From positions 1 to 36,331 of the forward strand of contig JBJOII010000031.1 in assembly GCA_046047235.1 (NCBI GenBank): 36,331 nucleotides of DNA. Reading direction: 5' to 3'. The notes under the pieces are model-generated. The model was not told where the DNA came from, ran no database searches, and saw only the letters and a list, made by a program, of their open reading frames with translations. The position numbers and the translations under genes are program-made. How positions within the stretch are numbered: the first letter of the stretch is position 1; each line of letters begins with the position of its first letter. This DNA is from JBMTVN01 sp046047235. Lineage in GTDB: Bacteria; Verrucomicrobiota; Verrucomicrobiia; Limisphaerales; JAHDYP01. Below, piece by piece: positions 1-7,007 of this stretch.

Positions 1-72
1 GGCAGGCACGTTTGGAGGGGGAGGGCGGGAGAGTGGGGTGGGTGAGAGGTTGTCGGGGGGTAGTTGTGGAGG

Positions 73-297
73 TTAGTGGGAGCCTTGGGCTTGCTGTCGG
101 GCTTTGCGCCATTTTCCACGGTGTTTGAGGATCCAGTCGGTGAGGGCGTGTTCGAAGCCGATATCGTAGCCGACTTTTTCAGACTCCAACCATTTATGCC
201 GCAGGATTTCCTCCCGCTCGGCTTGGAATTCGCGGTACAACGAGGAGTTCCTTACCAAGTCTGTACTGCCCGTGGTGTTGATCCTATCACTGGTCAT
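73..297 (-). CDS. small conserved protein of unknown function (74 aa)
   Basis: This is a short hydrophilic protein with no signal peptide or membrane segment. Its middle and end are rich in charged and aromatic residues, with the blocks EREEILRHKW, DIGFEHALTDW and KHRGKWRK. I recall similar short proteins with an IGFE-x-AL-x-x-W-x-x-x-HR-x-x-W pattern in several bacterial phyla, but I know no function. The start is the ATG at 297. The gene follows the rhamnosidase gene on the same strand after a gap of about 127 bp that contains a perfect 10-bp inverted repeat, so co-transcription is uncertain. The G-rich + strand over this gene matches the flank, so it looks native. That it is a real gene is inferred from protein-like composition and the remembered pattern. 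Confidence 0.6.
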   Translation of the reverse strand: MTSDRINTTGSTDLVRNSSLYREFQAEREEILRHKWLESEKVGYDIGFEHALTDWILKHRGKWRKARQQAQGSH

Positions 298-333
298 AGG
301 GCTTCGGTGGGTCGAATGTTCGGTTAAGGGAAT

Positions 334-428
334 GTAACACCGGGTGGGTTCTTGGCAACGTCAATCTGGCAAAAGTGATTACGGCGCAAAAGGTTTTGCA
401 TGCTGGCGGGCGGGGTTGCCGGTGTTAC
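334..428. repeat. perfect 10-bp inverted repeat 85 bp apart end to end
   Basis: GTAACACCGG at 334-343 is the exact reverse complement of CCGGTGTTAC at 419-428. The right arm contains the stop codon of the rhamnosidase gene (425-427). A second small palindrome, GCAAAA-GG-TTTTGC, lies inside. No target-site duplication is visible next to the arms, so a small mobile element is not shown. A long-loop 3'-end structure is the alternative. Confidence 0.4.
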
Positions 429-3067
429 GTATAGCGGAGTTTGAGGTCGACTGCGAGGCCGCCGGGGATGATGTAGCGGCGGAGGCCGAGGGGGGCTTCA
501 CGGGGGGCGGGTTCGAGAATGACTTGTTCCTTTTCGTGGAGGAGGATTTCGGCTTCGCTGCGCTGGGGGAGTTGGATGGTGAGGTTGCGTTTGTTCTGGG
601 GGCCTTCGGCGAGGAAGCGGATGGGGCCTTGTCGGGTTTGGGCGGTGAGGTCGAGTTTTTTGAGGGAGGCGAGTTGCGGGCGGATTTCGATGCGGCGGAA
701 GCCGGGTTCGAGGGGCCAGATTCCGGCGAGGCCCTGGATGGCGATGTAGATGGGGGCGAGGGCGCAGTGGCTCCATTGTTGGGAGGAGTCGGGCTGGGCG
801 GTCCAGTCTTCCTGGATGGTGTTGTTGAGGTTGACGGAGGCCATGGTGGCCCAACGTTCCTGGAAGTCTTTGATGATGGCTTGGGGCTGGCTGGCTTTGG
901 CGAGGGCCCAGAGTCGCCAGCCGGCGTTGGCGGGGTAGGAGAGGCCCATGGATGGGGGTGTATCGACGAGGGACCGGACGGAGGCGGCGGTGTCGTTATT
1001 GGGGCATTGGTCGAAGAGGATGGCGGTGGCGAGGGAGCGGTCGCTGGTGCGGATGTTCTGTTCTTCGGGGAGCCAGGGGAGGTTATCGATGAACTTGCGG
1101 TATTGTCGGCTCCAGAACTGGCGGACGACAGCGGCGTGGATACGGGTGCCGAGGTTATCGGCGGTTTCGGCGGCGCGGGTGTCCTGCATGGCGCGGGCGA
1201 TGGGGGCGAGGGCACCGCGGAGCATGGCGACGGCGTAGAGGTTGAAGGGGCAGACTTTGTGGCGTTGTTTTTGGAAGGCCTGGTGGTCGAGCCAGACGGA
1301 GGGGGTGCCGAGGTTTTCGACGGGGAGCAGGCCGTCGTTACCGACGCGGCTGAGGAGGTAATCCGCGAAGCGGATGAGGCGGGAGTAGGGTTCGCGGAGG
1401 GAGTCGAGATCACCGGAGTAGAGGAGGTGGAACCAGCAATCGAAGGCGAAGCCGATGCCGTGGTCGAGGATGGGGCCCCAGGGGGTGAGCTCGAGCTGGC
1501 GTTCCATGAGGCGGGCGAGGCGGTCATAGGCGGGCCAGCAGTCGAGGAAGTAGCCATCCTGGGTGAGGCCCTGGCTGAAGGTTTTGAGGTAGCGGGCGGG
1601 CAGGCGTGATTCGCCGTAGAGGAGGTGGACGGCATGGAGGACGTGGCCGCAGTCTCCGCTGTATTGCTGGCGTTCGCGGGCCATGCCATCGACGATGGTT
1701 TCCTGGGCGCAGTTATCCAGCGTGTTGATAGCGGCGTTGAAGAGCTTTTGGAGTGTGGGGTCGTCGGTTTCGAGGAGAGGTTTTTGGGTCCAGGGGAAGC
1801 GGCGTCGGCGGATGCCGACCTGGGCGATGCGTACGGGTTGGGGGGTGGGGTGGATATGGAGTTGGAGCCAGCGGAGGGATTCGAAGTCGAAGGTTTCGAA
1901 GTGGTTGATGCCTTCTTTGCAGATGAAGCGGGACCAGCTATCGAAGTGGGAATTGGCGAGGCCATGAGAGCTGGGGTTATGGGCTTCATGGACGAGGAGT
2001 TCGATCGTGGTGCCGGCGGGGGCTTCGACACTGAAGAAGGGCCAGCCGACCATTTGTTCGTTGAACTCGAACGTGAGGACAGAGCCGTGGTTGGGCGAGG
2101 CGGGGATTTCGTAGATCTTGTCTGCGGTTTCTTTGGCGCAGTTTTCCTGGACGACCGTGAAGGCATCGGGGATGCGCATATCGAAATAATCGCGCGGTGG
2201 TGTTGACCAGAGGAGTTTATGGGATTCCGTGAGGCGTTCCGGGGCGATAGGGGTTTCGAGCAGGAGTGGGATGGAGCGGGGGCGGAGCTGGGAGGATGCC
2301 GGGGCGGTGCTGATGTCGAGCAGCGTATCGGGGTAGGAGGACGTGATGGGTGGGAGGTTGGGGGAAGCGTTGAGGGTCATGGCATTGAGCCAGCCTTTAT
2401 CGAGGGTCGTGTTGGGCTGGGTCCAGTCATGGGGGTGCAGGCGGGCATCGAACTCCTCCTGCAGGGCGCGGAGATACCAGCGTTTATACTGACCGGGTTT
2501 CCAGGCTCGGCTCAGCAGGCATTTCCAGGAGTCATCGGATGCCACCACCTCGCTGGTGCCGTCCGTGTATTCAATGAGCAGGCGGAACAGGAAGCCGGGC
2601 TTTCCCAGCGGGTGGGTGCCGTCGCCATGTCCGTAGTAGAGGACGGTGGCGGCGAAGACATTTTCGCCGGGCTGGAGGAATTGCGTGAGGTCCATGGGGT
2701 CGGCTTCTGGCCAGCGCGGGTCGGCGGGGGCGGGTCCCCATTGGATGCGGCGGGCATTCACATCGAGGCGGTATCGGCTATCGGCCATGATCCATCCGGT
2801 GGCTTGGCGGATGGGTGAACTGAGCCGCAGAGTTTTACGGAAGAGGATGAAGGTATTGGGGAGAGTGCGTGCGGAGGGGTACCAGATCCAGCGTGCGGGG
2901 GAGAGGTTGGGGAGTTCGCGGATATTGAGAGCGCCGCTGGCGAGGAGAGTTTGGGCCCGGGTTGAGCCGGGTTCCGTGGCGATGCTGTTGGCGGCCGTTG
3001 CGCGTCCGAGAAGGAGGCCTGAGGTGCCGGTCAGGGCGGCGTGCTTGATGAAGTCCCGTCGATTCAT
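425..3067 (-). CDS. GH78 family alpha-L-rhamnosidase, Tat-exported
   Basis: The 880-aa product should remove terminal L-rhamnose from plant or algal polysaccharides or glycosides outside the cytoplasm. It begins MNRRDFIKHAALTGTSG, a twin-arginine signal with the RRDF-I-K pattern followed by a hydrophobic stretch. This fixes the start at the ATG at 3067; the frame stays open upstream but runs through the 7-bp repeats, which is not believable coding. An N-terminal beta-sandwich region (about residues 60-400) precedes the alpha/alpha-barrel. The segment around residues 460-475 (DGMARERQQYSGDCGH) matches the GH78 D-x-x-x-RE-R-x-x-x-x-GD catalytic block. A C-terminal beta domain ends at LKLRYT. 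Length is typical of the family. The gene stands alone on the minus strand, and no transporter or regulator for rhamnose is nearby. Family assignment is firm; the substrate is inferred. Confidence 0.85.
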   Translation of the reverse strand: MNRRDFIKHAALTGTSGLLLGRATAANSIATEPGSTRAQTLLASGALNIRELPNLSPARWIWYPSARTLPNTFILFRKTLRLSSPIRQATGWIMADSRYRLDVNARRIQWGPAPADPRWPEADPMDLTQFLQPGENVFAATVLYYGHGDGTHPLGKPGFLFRLLIEYTDGTSEVVASDDSWKCLLSRAWKPGQYKRWYLRALQEEFDARLHPHDWTQPNTTLDKGWLNAMTLNASPNLPPITSSYPDTLLDISTAPASSQLRPRSIPLLLETPIAPERLTESHKLLWSTPPRDYFDMRIPDAFTVVQENCAKETADKIYEIPASPNHGSVLTFEFNEQMVGWPFFSVEAPAGTTIELLVHEAHNPSSHGLANSHFDSWSRFICKEGINHFETFDFESLRWLQLHIHPTPQPVRIAQVGIRRRRFPWTQKPLLETDDPTLQKLFNAAINTLDNCAQETIVDGMARERQQYSGDCGHVLHAVHLLYGESRLPARYLKTFSQGLTQDGYFLDCWPAYDRLARLMERQLELTPWGPILDHGIGFAFDCWFHLLYSGDLDSLREPYSRLIRFADYLLSRVGNDGLLPVENLGTPSVWLDHQAFQKQRHKVCPFNLYAVAMLRGALAPIARAMQDTRAAETADNLGTRIHAAVVRQFWSRQYRKFIDNLPWLPEEQNIRTSDRSLATAILFDQCPNNDTAASVRSLVDTPPSMGLSYPANAGWRLWALAKASQPQAIIKDFQERWATMASVNLNNTIQEDWTAQPDSSQQWSHCALAPIYIAIQGLAGIWPLEPGFRRIEIRPQLASLKKLDLTAQTRQGPIRFLAEGPQNKRNLTIQLPQRSEAEILLHEKEQVILEPAPREAPLGLRRYIIPGGLAVDLKLRYT

Positions 3068-3185
3068 GGATGGATCCCTTTGGTGCAAGGAGAGGGATAG
3101 CGTTTGCGGGGAGGAAATCGAAGCAGGAAATTGCGTGCCAGTGGCGGGCAAGGTGAGAGGGCGGACCTTTGGTCCGGGAGTTGTA

Positions 3186-3325
3186 GCAGATGGGATATCG
3201 GATATGGGATATGGGATATGGGATATGGGATATGGGATATGGGATATGGGAGATGGTAGATGGTAGATGGGAGATGGTAGATGGTAGATGGTAGATGGTA
3301 GATGGGATATCGGAGATGGTAGATG
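3186..3325. repeat. 20-unit tandem array of 7-bp repeats
   Basis: Twenty consecutive heptamers stay in perfect 7-bp phase across 140 bp. Units are GGATATG, GGATATC, GTAGATG or GGAGATG, giving the consensus G-G/T-A-T/G-A-T-G/C. The first half is almost all GGATATG and the second mostly GTAGATG. The array lies 119-259 bp upstream of the rhamnosidase start. No protein made from it is plausible. Confidence 0.95.
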
Positions 3326-3469
3326 GGAGGGGATGGATGCGGGTGTTTGTGGGGCAACAATGGGGAGTGGGTTGGGGTTTCTGAGACTCCGAGGCTCCGT
3401 CGGTGGATCCGCATGGCTGCACATCTGGGCTCCCCCGTTGGCTTTATGAGCTTCCGTGGGCAGGCTGGC

Positions 3470-3504
3470 CTTTGACCTTGGACTCCTGGCTTCTCACCTC
3501 TGAC
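3470..3504. repeat. degenerate 7-bp periodic run
   Basis: Five successive 7-mers, CTTTGAC, CTTGGAC, TCCTGGC, TTCTCAC and CTCTGAC, share a C at position 7 and a pyrimidine-rich core. It looks like a decayed heptamer array. The call rests on phase and similarity only. Confidence 0.45.
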
Positions 3505-3534
3505 CAGAGTGGGTGTAGAGGGATGGGGGTGGAT

Positions 3535-3540
3535 TATAAT
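3535..3540 (+). promoter_or_regulatory. candidate -10 element for the membrane protein / sigma factor operon
   Basis: A perfect TATAAT lies 34 bp upstream of the chosen ATG at 3575. No good -35 hexamer is present at 16-18 bp upstream, so the promoter may be weak or activator-dependent. Confidence 0.35.
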
Positions 3541-3574
3541 GGTCAGGTGAGGTAGACCGGTGGAGAGTATGGGC

Positions 3575-4531
3575 ATGAATCCCGAGAAGAAGGCGTGGGG
3601 AGAGTTGAGTGTTTTGGATCCTGTGGGGCTGGCTTTCGAGCGGATGAAGCAGGTTTTGTTTTCGCCGTTTGATTTGAGTCGATGGCTGGCGATTGGGTTT
3701 TGCGCGTGGCTGGCGATGTTGGGGCAGAGCGGCGGGGGGTCGGGAGGGGGGAGTTACACCGGTGGCGGGAGTGGTGGTGGGGGTCGGGATTTTGACGTTG
3801 AACGCGAGCTGGAACGGGGGTGGGACTGGGTGGTTGAGAACGCGTACTGGCTGGTGCCGGTGGTGGTGGGTGTCATGGTGGTGGGGCTGATATTCTGGGT
3901 TTTGCTGACGTGGTTGAGCAGTCGGGGGCAGTTCATGTTTTTACACTGCGTGGTGACGAACCGGGCGGAGGTGAGGGAGCCCTGGGTGCGGTATGGTGAG
4001 TCGGGGCGGAGTTTATTCTGGTTTCGGTTGGCGTTGGGGTTGGCGTCCTTTTTTATCGTGGTGCCTTTGGTGGTGGGGGCTGGGGTTCTGGTGTTGTGGA
4101 TGTTTCAGGGCGGGGTAGGGGCTGGGATGGTTCTGGGTGTGGCGGCGTTGGTATTGGGGGCGGTTGTGTTGGGGGTTGGTTTTGCTGTGGTGAAGAAGTT
4201 GACGTTGGATTTTGTGGTGCCGTTGATGGTGTTGCGGGGTGTCGGGGTGCGTCGGGCTTGGGGGGAGTTGCTTGGGGTGCTGCGGGAGAGGAAGGGGGCC
4301 TTTGTTTTGTATCTGCTATTTCAGGTGGTATTGGCGATTGGGGTGGGGGCGTTGGTTTTTGCGGCGGTATTGCTGACGTGTTGTGTGGCGGGGTGTTTGC
4401 TGGCGATACCGTTTGTGGGGACCGTGTTGATGTTGCCGGTGCTGGTTTTTGACCGGGCGTATTCCCTGATTTTCCTGGCGCAGTTGGGGGCGGACTATCG
4501 GTTGATGGGGGGAGACGAAAAAATCGTGTAA
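3575..4531 (+). CDS. polytopic membrane protein of unknown function
   Basis: The 318-aa protein starts MNPEKKAWGELS and carries the block LDPVGLAFERMKQVLF followed by a hydrophobic stretch, a Gly/Ser-rich loop and about five further membrane segments, the last near residues 240-300. I have seen the LDPVGLAFERMK-type opening in uncharacterised bacterial membrane proteins but cannot name a function. The start was set at the ATG at 3575 because GGAGAG at 3562-3567 sits 7 bp upstream; a GTG at 3560 and an ATG at 3569 in the same frame are alternatives with worse spacing. It precedes the ECF sigma gene by about 60 bp and may share its transcript. The + strand is extremely G-rich, as in the rest of the flank. 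Confidence 0.75.
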   Translation: MNPEKKAWGELSVLDPVGLAFERMKQVLFSPFDLSRWLAIGFCAWLAMLGQSGGGSGGGSYTGGGSGGGGRDFDVERELERGWDWVVENAYWLVPVVVGVMVVGLIFWVLLTWLSSRGQFMFLHCVVTNRAEVREPWVRYGESGRSLFWFRLALGLASFFIVVPLVVGAGVLVLWMFQGGVGAGMVLGVAALVLGAVVLGVGFAVVKKLTLDFVVPLMVLRGVGVRRAWGELLGVLRERKGAFVLYLLFQVVLAIGVGALVFAAVLLTCCVAGCLLAIPFVGTVLMLPVLVFDRAYSLIFLAQLGADYRLMGGDEKIV

Positions 4532-4590
4532 CGCTCGCTTGCCCGGGCGTGTCTCAGGGCGTTGTATGGCTGGAACCGGTCATTCGGCGC

Positions 4591-5184
4591 ATGGACGAGC
4601 TGCAACAGGATTGGGGTGGTCTGCTGGAGCGGGTGAGGAGTCACGACCCTGCTGCGGCGGAGGCTCTGGTGGAGGCTTTGTATCCTGTGGTGCGGCCGGT
4701 GGTGTGCCGTCGATGTCCGCCGGAGATGGAGCCGCGCGATCTGGTGCAGGACGTTTTGGTCCGGATCTTGGAGGGTTTGGCGGGATTTCGGGGGGCTGGG
4801 GGGGCGTTTCCGGCTTGGTCGCGTCGGGTTGCTTTCCGGGTGTGTTTGAATGCGTGGCGTTGGAGGCGGAGTCGGCCGGAGCTGTTATGGTCGGATTTGA
4901 GCGAGGAACAGGCAGCGGTTTTGGGGGGGCTGGGGACGGATGGGGAGGAGAATGGAGATGCGGCCTCGGCCAAGGAACTGGTGGGTTTGTTGTTGGAGCG
5001 GTTGCCGGCGGAGGACCGGTGGATCATCGAGTTGGTGGATTTGGAGGAGCGGGATTTGGGGGAGATTCAATCGTTGACGGGGTGGAGTGCATTGAACATT
5101 CGGGTACGGCGATTCCGGGCGAGGCGGAAGCTGAAGAAGGCTCTGGAGCAGTTCTGGAAGGAGGGGGGATATGAAGAAGCGTGA
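4591..5184 (+). CDS. ECF-type RNA polymerase sigma factor
   Basis: This 197-aa protein has the two-domain plan of extracytoplasmic-function sigma factors. Region 2 contains the DLVQDVLVRILEGL block (the D-x-x-Q-E/D-x-F/L signature) and the Trp-rich AWSRRVAFRVCLNAWRWRR helix. Region 4 contains LERLPAEDRWIIELVDLEE and a helix-turn-helix ending in IRVRRFRARRKLKKAL. It would direct RNA polymerase to envelope-stress type promoters. I chose the ATG at 4591; a GTG at 4549 would add 14 residues, and neither start has a strong ribosome binding site. Its 3' end overlaps the next gene by 14 bp, the usual sign of a sigma / anti-sigma pair. Confidence 0.85.
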   Translation: MDELQQDWGGLLERVRSHDPAAAEALVEALYPVVRPVVCRRCPPEMEPRDLVQDVLVRILEGLAGFRGAGGAFPAWSRRVAFRVCLNAWRWRRSRPELLWSDLSEEQAAVLGGLGTDGEENGDAASAKELVGLLLERLPAEDRWIIELVDLEERDLGEIQSLTGWSALNIRVRRFRARRKLKKALEQFWKEGGYEEA

Positions 5185-5476
5185 GCAGGTGGATGATCTG
5201 CTGCGGCTTGCGCGGCGTGCCGGTGGCTGGCGAGCGGAGGAGGAGGAGGAGGCTGTTGTGCCGCCGGGGTTTGCGGGCGGGGTGGTGGCGAGGTGGAAGT
5301 TGAGGTCGGCAGGTGACATGGGTGAGAGCTGGCTGATGGTGAGTCGTCGGGGGTTGGCGGTGGCGTTGGGTGTGATGCTGGTGAGCATGCTGTGGCATGT
5401 GCGGGAGTTGCGTGCGCCCGTGAATATGGAATCGAGTGCTTCTGAAACGGTGATGCTTTCCCTTTATCCGCAATGA
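5171..5476 (+). CDS. one-TM protein, candidate anti-sigma factor
   Basis: The 101-aa product has a charged cytoplasmic N-terminus (KKREQVDDLLRLARRAGG, then a Glu-rich tract), one hydrophobic segment at about residues 58-75, and a short C-terminal tail. It overlaps the sigma gene by 14 bp and the following gene by 4 bp (ATGA). Size, topology and position fit a membrane-bound anti-sigma factor, but I see no zinc-binding HxxxCxxC motif. The function is therefore inferred from context. GGAGGGGG at 5160-5167 is a good ribosome binding site for the ATG at 5171. Confidence 0.65.
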   Translation: MKKREQVDDLLRLARRAGGWRAEEEEEAVVPPGFAGGVVARWKLRSAGDMGESWLMVSRRGLAVALGVMLVSMLWHVRELRAPVNMESSASETVMLSLYPQ

Positions 5477-5886
5477 AACTGAGAACGAGAAATATACTGG
5501 TGGTGACCGCAATCTTTCTGGCGGGCATGATTACGGGCGGGTTGCCGTCGGCAGTCTTCGGGGAGCGGATTGTGGAGCATCGCTTGCGGGTGGAGAACCT
5601 GCGTTCGAGTTTGCTGCAGATTTTGGAGCGGGAGTTGGATTTGACCGGGGAGCAGTTGGAGAGGATTGATCCGATTGTGACCGCGGCGTGCGAGGAGTAT
5701 CGGGAGATGACTCAGGAGACTGTGGGGCGGGTGGGGAAGCTGGTGCAGGACACGAACGAGCAGATTGCGCGGGTCTTGACGCCGGAGCAGGCGTCGCGGT
5801 TGGCCGAGCTGGAGGCAGAGCGCCAGGACCAGGTTCGGCGGAGGATGGATCAGGATTATTTGAAGAAGGATTTCCTGGCTGAGTGA
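5473..5886 (+). CDS. Spy/CpxP-like periplasmic protein (LTxxQ type)
   Basis: This 137-aa protein has an N-terminal hydrophobic signal or anchor (about residues 8-28) followed by a long, highly charged helical region. Two copies of the LTxxQ-like motif are seen: LTGEQLERI near residue 56 and LTPEQASRL near residue 98. This is the pattern of Spy/CpxP/ZraP-type periplasmic chaperones and metal sensors. Its ATG overlaps the stop of the preceding one-TM gene, so the three form an operon: sigma factor, candidate anti-sigma factor and periplasmic sensor. A role in sensing envelope stress or metals for the sigma factor is inferred. Confidence 0.65.
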   Translation: MKLRTRNILVVTAIFLAGMITGGLPSAVFGERIVEHRLRVENLRSSLLQILERELDLTGEQLERIDPIVTAACEEYREMTQETVGRVGKLVQDTNEQIARVLTPEQASRLAELEAERQDQVRRRMDQDYLKKDFLAE

Positions 5887-5977
5887 CGGTTTGGTCCGGG
5901 TGTTCCGGGCTTGACCGGGATTCGGTTGGGGTGAAGGCAACAAAGAACAACAAGCGAAGGAAGATCAGTAGCGTATT

Positions 5978-6409
5978 ATGAAACGTTTAGCCCTTGTTTT
6001 GGCATTGGGAGTGATGGCGGTGGTTGCGAGCGGAGTGGATGTCTGTGCGCAGTCGTTCGGTGATGTGGCCGGGAAGTGGACTTTGACCAAGTCGGCGGCC
6101 TGGGGTGAGGTGACGCAGAAGCTGGATTTGAAGGATGATCGCTTTTCCTATCGGGAGGTGGACAAGAACGGGACGACCTTGTTGGTGGCGCGCGGGGATG
6201 TGAAGGTTGAGAAGATTGGTCCGTTCAAGGCGCTGCGTTTGACGAACATTGAGGGTGGATACAGCGAAGGTGAGTTGAGCCCGACGAATGATGATCGGGT
6301 GATTTTGTTCACCAAGGGTTGGAACACGCTGACGCTGGCGTTGAACTTCGATGCGTATCGTGACGGTGAGGATGCGAAGGCGGACGTTTACAAGAAGAGC
6401 AAGGAATAG
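5978..6409 (+). CDS. exported protein of unknown function
   Basis: The 143-aa product begins with a classical signal peptide (MKRLALVLALGVMAVVASG) with likely cleavage after CAQ near residue 25. The mature part starts DVAGKWTLTKSA and has alternating beta-like segments, recalling small lipocalin-like or TIGR03067-type exported domains, but I cannot assign it. GGAAG upstream at about 5958 is the nearest purine-rich site. A strong hairpin follows the stop, so it probably ends a transcript. It lies about 90 bp after the Spy-like gene and could belong to the same operon. Confidence 0.7.
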   Translation: MKRLALVLALGVMAVVASGVDVCAQSFGDVAGKWTLTKSAAWGEVTQKLDLKDDRFSYREVDKNGTTLLVARGDVKVEKIGPFKALRLTNIEGGYSEGELSPTNDDRVILFTKGWNTLTLALNFDAYRDGEDAKADVYKKSKE

Positions 6410-6421
6410 GTTGGTTGACCG

Positions 6422-6449
6422 GGGTCGGGGAGTTGCTGCTCCCCGGCCC
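6422..6449 (+). terminator. strong hairpin after the exported protein gene
   Basis: An 11-bp stem (GGGTCGGGGAG with CTCCCCGGCCC, one T-G wobble) encloses the loop TTGCTG. It begins 13 bp after the stop at 6409. The tail GGGTATTGTTTC is only weakly T-rich, so efficient intrinsic termination is likely but not certain. Confidence 0.55.
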
Positions 6450-6473
6450 GGGTATTGTTTCAGGAAAGTGCTG

Positions 6474-6728
6474 ATGAAACCGAGGAAGCCGAATCGCAGG
6501 CGGCGTTTGATGCTCTGGTCTCTGGGGATGGGGATGGTGGCGGCGTTTATCCAGTCGAGGATTGCGGCGGCGCGGATGGAGCGGGGGCAGAGTGGTTTTG
6601 CTGATGGGGAACGTTTAGGGGGGAAGGTGCCCGCGTGGTTGCAGGACTGGGCCTGGAAGGATGTGGCTGAGGGGAGTCAGGTGTTTGGGAATCTGGATCC
6701 GGCGGATGGGCGTTTGCTGGAGTCCTAG
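6474..6728 (+). CDS. small membrane-anchored protein of unknown function (84 aa)
   Basis: The product starts MKPRKPNRRRRLMLWSLG, a very basic N-terminus followed by one hydrophobic segment at about residues 13-25, then a soluble tail containing WLQDWAWKD. AGGAAAG at 6462-6468 gives a good ribosome binding site for the ATG at 6474, which favours this start over longer versions that would overlap the preceding gene. No family is recognised. It is the last flank-type gene before the compositional change. Confidence 0.5.
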   Translation: MKPRKPNRRRRLMLWSLGMGMVAAFIQSRIAAARMERGQSGFADGERLGGKVPAWLQDWAWKDVAEGSQVFGNLDPADGRLLES

Positions 6729-6961
6729 AGGAGCTTTGCGCAGGGAGAGCGGCTGGCGGTGTCATGTTTTTTGAGTCAACAGGGACGCAAAGGCTGTCCT
6801 AACCGCCATTTGATGGTCGCCATTTTAAGAGGAGGAGGGATAACGCTCCAAGGAGGGGAATGGAGTGTGAGATGGAAGCAAAAGCGAGAGAAGCGGGTGA
6901 GGGGTGTTTTTTTGGGGGCTAGTGTAGTCTGGCGAGCAGCTGGTTTGCTTCCTATGTCGCC

Positions 6962-6989
6962 ATACCGGACTGGTCATCCAGACAGGTAT
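6962..6989. promoter_or_regulatory. 28-bp dyad just upstream of the histidine kinase gene
   Basis: ATACC (6962-6966) pairs with GGTAT (6985-6989) and CTGG (6970-6973) with CCAG (6978-6981), separated by symmetric 3-base mismatches and a TCAT centre. It ends 18 bp before the kinase start. It may be an operator, a hairpin in the leader, or the trace of the island's left junction. The string ATACCGG recurs at the second promoter region near 10143. Confidence 0.4.
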
Positions 6990-7007
6990 TGGTAACCTCT
7001 TTGCTGG

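Larger units (their letters stand above)
3068..3574. other. intergenic region with 7-bp repeats and divergent promoters
   Basis: This stretch of about 500 bp separates the divergent rhamnosidase and membrane-protein genes and contains no convincing gene. It holds a 20-unit heptamer array (3186-3325), a degenerate heptamer run (3470-3504) and a perfect TATAAT hexamer (3535-3540). Open frames across the array only translate the repeat. Confidence 0.7.

Noticed and set aside
344..1609. Long plus-strand open frame (421 codons)
   Set aside because: It lies antisense to the GH78 gene; its Gly/Glu/Ala/Val-rich translation is what the G-rich strand produces in any frame, and the opposite strand has clear domain motifs.
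3186..3325. CRISPR array
   Set aside because: Units of 7 bp are contiguous without spacers, and no cas gene is nearby.
4539..5174. Second plus-strand frame of 211 codons over the sigma factor gene
   Set aside because: The other frame encodes a clear ECF sigma factor; this one is Gly/Ala-rich with no motif.
6759..6995. 78-codon frame upstream of the histidine kinase
   Set aside because: No ribosome binding site, no motif and a composition unlike either flank or island genes; it also spans the likely junction.
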